From: Clostridia bacterium | Lineage (GTDB): Bacteria > Bacillota > Clostridia > Oscillospirales > CAG-272 | NCBI GenBank assembly: GCA_017540175.1 | Contig: JAFYBN010000089.1 | Location: 1 to 64,000 of the forward strand | DNA: 64,000 bases | Direction: 5' to 3' | Shown: one piece after another, positions 59,578 through 64,000 of the stretch | How positions within the stretch are numbered: the stretch's first letter is position 1 | Layout of the letters: each line of letters begins with the position of its first letter | Position numbers and translations under genes: made by a program | Notes under the pieces: generated by a model | What the model was told of the DNA's origin: nothing | Databases searched by the model: none | The model's input: the letters and a program-made list of their open reading frames with translations, nothing else

Positions 59578-61245
59578 TCATTCGCTTATGATTTCGACGC
59601 CCTTCGGAGCCTTGCACAGCGCGCCGGATTTTGTGAGCTCTATTTCGATTTCGCCATACGGCGTCGGATACAGCCCTCTCGCCCATTCAAGTCCGGACAG
59701 ATGCGGCGCGAAGCGCATCACGCGGCATCCCGGCTCGACCGTCGTGAGTCCGAGAACGTGCGCCGCGAGATAGGGAGCGGGCCCTGACGCCCAGCCGTGG
59801 CAGAGACTGTGGCGCAGGCCGAGGTAGCAGTGGGCTCCGAAATCCCCGTGAATGTCGATCCCGCCTTCGGGGACGACCTGATCGATCCCGGTCGCACCCG
59901 GCATCCAGTCCACATTGAAGTCTTCCCAGAACGTCGTCGCGCCGAGCTTCAGCATCCCGCCCCAGTATTCGCGCATGACGTCAAGCGCTTCGTCGTAATT
60001 GCCCGCCGCGGCGATCGCCGTAAGCGTATAATAGCCGAGGAAGGTCGACAGCCCCTTCGCGCCGCCTTTTCCGATGCAGTTTTCATACGCGTCCTTCGGA
60101 TCGACGATGCCTCCCAGCGCGAGCAGAGCGGCGGGCTGTTTCCATTCGCCCAACGGAGGCTTGTGAGCAGTCAGTTTTTGTGCGGCAGCAAAGCACGCTT
60201 CGGCGGCGGCAGGCTCCGCGAGGATTTTCAGAAGTTCGCCTCCCGCGAGCATCGCCATCCGCGAAAGTCCCTGGAGTCCCGCGTGTTTCGCGTCCGGGTA
60301 GTTCTGCGTGGGCCAGTCGAAGAAGCGTCCCTCGGGCAGGCATTCCGAGCCGTCCTCGTTCACATACGCGGCGTAACGGAGGAGCATTTCGGTGAGGTAG
60401 TCCTTCTGCTCGCGGAGATAGTTGATGTTCCCGGTGCCGCGGTACCATGCCTCATGGCAGAGCATCCACCAGAGATTGTAGGCGGAAATGCCGTTCATGG
60501 AGGAGTCCACGGGCGTGACGTCGCGGACAAGATCGAGCGATTTCGGAACAACCTCGTTTTCACCGAAGACCGCGAGAATGGTGGCGACTTCGGTGTTCAT
60601 GTCGCCCGCCCATACCAGCCGGTCCCGCTTGATGCCATCCCAGAGATACCGCTGCATATTGAGATGAACGGTATAGGCTGCGGTGTTGTAGATCCGGTCG
60701 ATCAGGGGATCGCTCGACTCGAATTTGCCGCGGTATTCGATATCCCGGTAAATGAGCGCGGCGGTCACACAGCGCAGTTCCATGAACATGTCGGGAGAGG
60801 TGAGCTCGACATAGGCGAAGCGGAATCCGGATTCATTCGTTTCGTTCGAGCTCCATGGACCGCTTCCGGTCGGAAAATCGCGGTTGGCGTGATCGTTCGT
60901 CGCGTTTTTCTCTCCGACCGGGGTCAGAGCTTCGGAGATGCTTTCACCGAGACGGACTCTGAAATTCGCGTACGCTCCGTTCATGTTCCAGACGGAAACG
61001 GTGAGGGTCCCGTGCAGCTCCCGTCCGAAATCAAGGAGCACGCCGGCGCGCTCGTCGGACCCGCGGTTGTCCAGTATGCATGCGTCGTGATAGGGATAGA
61101 TCGCGACCTGAGCGGGCTTGTATTCCGTCAGATGGGACGCGCCCTTCACCTTGCCACGTGTCAAAACGACACGTGAAGGAAACAGGGTGAGTCTTTTTCT
61201 CTCGTCCGTGATCCCGTAAAGTGAATCCTTTTCATTCAGTTTCAT
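59578..61245 (-). CDS. GH78-like alpha-L-rhamnosidase family protein, short and cytosolic
   Basis: 555 residues without a signal peptide. An N-terminal beta-sandwich (about 1-190, GVLLDFGRELHGTLTVSVW) precedes an (alpha/alpha)6 barrel with the GH78 signature YLWDGIKRDRLVWAGDMNTE near 220. Further barrel motifs are NLWWMLCHEAWYRGTG and TTFWEDFNVDWMPG, the latter holding a probable general base. A C-terminal sandwich with VRMFAPHLSGLEWARG-like VMRFAPHLSGLEWARG closes it. Most family members are 800-1000 residues with extra carbohydrate-binding domains that are lacking here. I start at 61245 (MKLNEKDS), with GGGAGG upstream. Substrate unproven. Confidence 0.8.
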   Translation of the reverse strand: MKLNEKDSLYGITDERKRLTLFPSRVVLTRGKVKGASHLTEYKPAQVAIYPYHDACILDNRGSDERAGVLLDFGRELHGTLTVSVWNMNGAYANFRVRLGESISEALTPVGEKNATNDHANRDFPTGSGPWSSNETNESGFRFAYVELTSPDMFMELRCVTAALIYRDIEYRGKFESSDPLIDRIYNTAAYTVHLNMQRYLWDGIKRDRLVWAGDMNTEVATILAVFGENEVVPKSLDLVRDVTPVDSSMNGISAYNLWWMLCHEAWYRGTGNINYLREQKDYLTEMLLRYAAYVNEDGSECLPEGRFFDWPTQNYPDAKHAGLQGLSRMAMLAGGELLKILAEPAAAEACFAAAQKLTAHKPPLGEWKQPAALLALGGIVDPKDAYENCIGKGGAKGLSTFLGYYTLTAIAAAGNYDEALDVMREYWGGMLKLGATTFWEDFNVDWMPGATGIDQVVPEGGIDIHGDFGAHCYLGLRHSLCHGWASGPAPYLAAHVLGLTTVEPGCRVMRFAPHLSGLEWARGLYPTPYGEIEIELTKSGALCKAPKGVEIISE

Positions 61246-61283
61246 GAAAAACCTCCCAGAGAAGCGGTTTGTTTTCAAGCAAT

Positions 61284-61312
61284 AGTATAAAACAAGCGCA
61301 CGAATTTGTCAA
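61284..61312 (-). promoter_or_regulatory. Sigma-A promoter of the GH78-like/pepT operon
   Basis: On the minus strand TTGACA (61307-61312), 17 bp and TATACT (61284-61289). Confidence 0.8.
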
Positions 61313-61349
61313 GAAGGAAAAGAGAATCCTGAAAGTTAATAAAATTCCC

Positions 61350-61378
61350 TTGAAATCCTTGCCCTTTCATATTATAAT
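61350..61378 (+). promoter_or_regulatory. Sigma-A promoter of the nitroreductase operon
   Basis: TTGAAA (61350-61355), 17 bp and TATAAT (61373-61378), divergent from the GH78-like promoter 38 bp away. Confidence 0.8.
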
Positions 61379-61410
61379 AACGGTATCATCCATCATCCAC
61401 GAGGTGCGCC

Positions 61411-61989
61411 ATGCTACGAGACCTTGTCATCCAATCGCGCAGTTATCGCAGCTTTGACGAATCGAGAAGAGTCGGCAGGGAAGAGCTTCTTGAGTTCATC
61501 GATACCGCCCGCTGCTGTCCGAGCTCAGTCAATCTCCAGCCTTTGAAATATCGGATCGTTTACGAACCGGACGAGGTGGAAGAGCTGCTCGGCATGACCC
61601 ATTGGGCTGGTCTTCTCCCCGACGTCAAGCTTCCCCCGGACGGTCATCATCCGACGGCGTTCATCGCGGTATGCGCCGATACCTCCGTCACCTCCAATCT
61701 GGACAACGCGCGTTTTGACGCGGGTACCGCGAGCCAGACCATCCTGCTCGCGGCGACGGAAGCAGGATTCGGCGGCTGTCTTATCGGCGCGTTCCGGGAA
61801 GAAGAAGTCGCACCCTTTTTGCGCCTTCCGAAGAAGCTCAAGCCCATCGTCCTGATCGCGCTCGGCGTACCGGACGAGTTCGTGATCCTCTGCGATCTTC
61901 CCGCCTCCGGAAGCACGAAGTATTACCGCGACAAAGCGAACGTCCATTACGTCCCGAAACGCTCCCTCAAAGAGATCGTGATCGAATGA
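61411..61989 (+). CDS. Nitroreductase family FMN-dependent oxidoreductase
   Basis: A 192-residue flavoprotein of the NfsA/NOX nitroreductase fold. Visible signatures are VIQSRSYRSFDESRRVGREEL at the N-terminus (FMN phosphate Arg residues), ARCCPSSVNLQPLKYRIV near 35, ASQTILLAATEAGFGGCLIGAF near 108 and IVLIALGVPDE near 148. Such proteins reduce quinones, nitro groups or other acceptors with NAD(P)H. GAGGTG precedes the ATG. It leads a three-gene operon with 4-nt overlaps. The acceptor is unknown. Confidence 0.9.
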   Translation: MLRDLVIQSRSYRSFDESRRVGREELLEFIDTARCCPSSVNLQPLKYRIVYEPDEVEELLGMTHWAGLLPDVKLPPDGHHPTAFIAVCADTSVTSNLDNARFDAGTASQTILLAATEAGFGGCLIGAFREEEVAPFLRLPKKLKPIVLIALGVPDEFVILCDLPASGSTKYYRDKANVHYVPKRSLKEIVIE

Positions 61990-62510
61990 AAATCTATTGG
62001 TTCGCTGCTGTTGTTCTTGTCGTTCTGTACCTCTTTCTGACGTTCGGAAAGACGGGGGACAAGAACACGCTCATTCGTCTGAACCGGCTTGCCGGACTCT
62101 GCGGCGCAGGCGTCCTCGTCCTGTCCTTCGCCGTCGGCGCGTTTTTGATCGTTTTTCGCGGCGGAGAGGTCCGATCATGGGCTTGGGACGTCTATCTCGG
62201 CTTCTATACCGTGACGATTCCGTTTTCCGCTATTGTTGCCGCGGCTGTTCTGATCTCTGTTTTCGCCTCGAGAAAGGGGAACGGCGCCGGAAAACTCACG
62301 CGCCATCTTCGCATCGCCTCCGTGCTTGCGCTCGAGATCGTGCTTCTCATCCTTGCGCCCATCTTTGCCGCGCTTGCTTCCAATCAGGTGATTCCTCTGT
62401 ATATTCCGATCCTCATTTCCGGCGCGGGCGAGTCGCTGTGTCTGCGGCTTCTGCTCCTGCCCGACCTCACCGGACAAGCTACCACATCACAAGAAAGGTC
62501 GAATCCATGA
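61986..62510 (+). CDS. Four-helix integral membrane protein of unknown function
   Basis: 174 residues with four hydrophobic helices (about residues 2-20, 34-56, 70-92 and 108-131) and a fifth shorter stretch near 137-155, joined by short basic loops (FGKTGDKNTLIRLNRL, ASRKGNGAGKLTRHLR). I recognise no family. It overlaps the nitroreductase stop and the next start (ATGA each), so all three proteins should be made together; it could be a membrane partner for one of them. Confidence 0.7.
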   Translation: MKIYWFAAVVLVVLYLFLTFGKTGDKNTLIRLNRLAGLCGAGVLVLSFAVGAFLIVFRGGEVRSWAWDVYLGFYTVTIPFSAIVAAAVLISVFASRKGNGAGKLTRHLRIASVLALEIVLLILAPIFAALASNQVIPLYIPILISGAGESLCLRLLLLPDLTGQATTSQERSNP

Positions 62511-63469
62511 AAAGCATCCGTTCCATAGCCCCCGTTCTTCTGACCCTCTTTCTGATCGCGCTTTTCGTCTGCCTGCTTCCGACCGCGGCTTCAGCCGCAA
62601 CGATCACCACCACCGTGAACATTGCCGCGGCCAATAAAAACGAAAGAGGCGACGGTTATTATTGGGCAAACCGCACCGATACCCTCACGCTGACCAATAT
62701 GCACATCGACACCGAAGAACCCTACGGCCTGCGCCTGCCGAAGGACTGCGAAGTGATCCTGCAGGGGAACAATACGGTCAAAGCGGCGAAATACGGCGTT
62801 TCCTGCTCCGGGACCGTCGTTTTCAAGGGAACGGGATCGCTGACCGTCGAAGCGGGAGAAATCGGCTTTTACCTGATTTCGCAGGATAAAACCCAGAAGA
62901 TCCGTCTGATCGACGGAAAATACACGATCAAGGCGGGAACCTACGGCGTCTACAGCGACGCCGCGGACTTCTCGTTCGTCGGACAATCCCTCGACATCGA
63001 CATGGCAAGTCCGGACGCCTACGCGATCAGCGGCCGGTGCGTGAATCTGCTCGGCGGCACATTCAAGTCCAATACCCCCGTCGTCTCCTCCCAGCAGCTT
63101 GTCGTGAACGGCGTCACCCTCGATATCAACGCAAACCGCCCGGCAATTTCCTCGAAGAACCTCGAGATCAAAAACATCGCGCTCACAGGCGGCGGTGAAT
63201 ACGACGGCGGCAATTCCATTTCGGCGAAGGGCCTCGCGAGAAGCGGTTCCAGCTGGTTTTTCAAGACGGTTTTCGATAAAGAGCTTCCGATTTTTCTTGA
63301 CTTTGTCTTGCTCTTTATCGTCCTCGGCGGGATCTTCGCGCTGATTTTCGTCCCCGTTCTTCGGAAAAAGAAAAAGACCCGCGAGCTGTACGAAAGACTG
63401 AGCGAGGAAGGCTTCGACGTCGCGAACGAAGAACCGGTCGAGAAACAGAAAACGAAGCCGACGAAGTAA
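62507..63469 (+). CDS. Membrane-anchored surface protein with predicted right-handed beta-helix
   Basis: 320 residues: a signal peptide (MKSIRSIAPVLLTLFLIALF, cleavage near ASAA at 31), about 210 residues of short alternating strands, and a C-terminal transmembrane helix (about 263-285) with a Lys-rich cytosolic tail. The strand region has ladder-like repeats (LRLPKDCEVILQGNNTVKAAKYGVSCSGTVVFKGTGSLTVEA; GKYTIKAGTYGVYSDAADFSFVGQ; LLGGTFKSNTP), typical of parallel beta-helix or carbohydrate-binding domain-containing proteins. It would sit on the outer face of the membrane. The ATG at 62507 overlaps the preceding stop; AAAGGTC is upstream. Confidence 0.72.
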   Translation: MKSIRSIAPVLLTLFLIALFVCLLPTAASAATITTTVNIAAANKNERGDGYYWANRTDTLTLTNMHIDTEEPYGLRLPKDCEVILQGNNTVKAAKYGVSCSGTVVFKGTGSLTVEAGEIGFYLISQDKTQKIRLIDGKYTIKAGTYGVYSDAADFSFVGQSLDIDMASPDAYAISGRCVNLLGGTFKSNTPVVSSQQLVVNGVTLDINANRPAISSKNLEIKNIALTGGGEYDGGNSISAKGLARSGSSWFFKTVFDKELPIFLDFVLLFIVLGGIFALIFVPVLRKKKKTRELYERLSEEGFDVANEEPVEKQKTKPTK

Positions 63470-63550
63470 TAAACCCGCGGTGCATGAGACCTCAAAGTCC
63501 GATCTGCGGATCGGCGTTCTTAAACACAAACAACCGAAGCGAAAACAAAT

Positions 63551-63596
63551 CCGCCGCCCTCTTCCGAATGTAGTGGAAATGGGCGGCGGTTCTTTT
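63551..63596 (+). terminator. Intrinsic terminator after the nitroreductase/beta-helix operon
   Basis: CCGCCGCCC (63551-63559) pairs with GGGCGGCGG (63581-63589), with TCTTCC/GGAAAT extending the stem, followed by TTCTTTT. Confidence 0.8.
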
Positions 63597-63647
63597 ACGC
63601 GGTTGACTCGAGATCAAACCCGGCGGCCTGCGTTTTCGAAATCCTTA

Positions 63648-64000
63648 TCAGTCGTTTTCAGAGGCCTTTTCAAGCTGGCTGAAGAGCTTTTCCATCGATT
63701 TGTCCCAGACCTTCTTGTTCTTCGCGATCGAAGAGGCGATGGCGGTATCCTTCGCGTCGGCGCGTCCGCGGAAGAAGTGGTTGATGTTGCCGATCTTGTT
63801 TGACCACTGAGCGGCGAAATCGATGTTGACGTTTTCGTGCACGAGCTCGATCATACGGCCGGAGTCGGAGTCACGGGTGAACTTCACCTTGAGAGCGACT
63901 TCGTAGTAAGCGGGAGTCACGACCTTGGCGCTCTCGGAGGCAAGGGCTTCGAGAGTGGCGGATATGCACTCCGTATCGCTGACGGTGATCGGAACGCCGA
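63648..64000 (-). CDS. Extracellular solute-binding protein, C-terminal part (cut by window edge)
   Basis: The frame stays open to the right edge, so the 117 residues seen are a C-terminus and the true start lies outside the window. Visible are GVPITVSDTECISATLEALASE, VTPAYYEVALKVKFTRDSDSGRMIEL and NIDFAAQWSNKIGN. This matches the end of the orphan solute-binding lipoprotein at 44336-45841 in order and spacing, so the two are paralogues of one carbohydrate-binding family. Any permease genes would lie beyond the window. A GTG in frame at 63920 is internal, not a start. Confidence 0.82.
   Translation of the reverse strand, partial: GVPITVSDTECISATLEALASESAKVVTPAYYEVALKVKFTRDSDSGRMIELVHENVNIDFAAQWSNKIGNINHFFRGRADAKDTAIASSIAKNKKVWDKSMEKLFSQLEKASEND

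Overview
The window reads as one contiguous stretch of a high-GC, spore-forming member of the Clostridia (Bacillota). The evidence is spoVAD/spoVAE and pdaA behind forespore-type (sigma-G) promoters, whiA, the Firmicute-type xseA-xseB-ispA-tlyA-nadK-argR-recN cluster, short HisG with HisZ, and lipoprotein signal peptides. Vegetative promoters are very regular: TTGACA/TTGCAA, 16-17 bp, TATAAT/TAAAAT. Genus cannot be fixed from the sequence. I found no phage, IS element, CRISPR array, rRNA or plasmid origin, and no clear pseudogene; gene density is high and no gene-free stretch exceeds 300 bases.

Layout. 1-246: non-coding block of nested palindromes. 247-1666 (-): spoVAD-spoVAE. 1898-2128 (+): HPr-like protein. 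2196-5241 (-): acyl-CoA synthetase and phosphodiesterase. 5380-6732 (-): NlpC/P60 lipoprotein. 6812-9493 (-): argG-argH. 9718-11294 (+): two polysaccharide deacetylases. 11327-12528 (-): membrane protein and trmO. 12800-20509 (+): nusB, a TsaD paralogue, xseA, xseB, ispA, tlyA, nadK, argR, recN. 20565-27794 (+): tyrS, HAD nucleotidase, murB, a short whiA, dnaE. 27882-31746 (+): class A PBP, TspO-like membrane protein, small lipoprotein. 31828-35102 (-): polar amino acid ABC transporter plus argF. 35305-42708 (-): complete histidine operon hisZGDCBHAF(IE). 42835-44072 (-): mnmA and tRNA-Val(GAC). 44336-47595 (+): orphan sugar-binding lipoprotein and GH5-like glycosidase lipoprotein. 47751-48728 (-): XRE-methyltransferase fusion, divergent from a heterodimeric ABC exporter (49018-52669, +). 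52838-53587 (-): exoA. 53787-58268 (+): repeat-bearing secreted protein and M16C peptidase. 58341-61245 (-): GH78-like protein and pepT. 61411-63469 (+): nitroreductase, membrane protein and predicted beta-helix surface protein. 63648-64000 (-): C-terminal part of a second solute-binding protein, cut by the window edge.

How the genes work together. Arginine synthesis (argF, argG, argH) and its presumed repressor ArgR occur with an amino acid importer; similar AT-rich dyads sit just downstream of the -10 boxes of argG and the transporter-argF operon. Histidine synthesis is one tightly overlapping operon behind a promoter containing a 22-bp near-palindrome. Spore functions (SpoVAD/E germinant channel, PdaA cortex lactam synthesis) carry sigma-G promoters. 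Secreted glycosidases, solute-binding lipoproteins and cytosolic peptidases suggest a saccharolytic, peptide-using anaerobe, possibly gut-associated (inference). The least explained loci are the XRE-methyltransferase/exporter pair, the 53787-55109 secreted protein, the nitroreductase/beta-helix operon and the hairpin that is both terminator and ribosome-site mask at 30653-30685.
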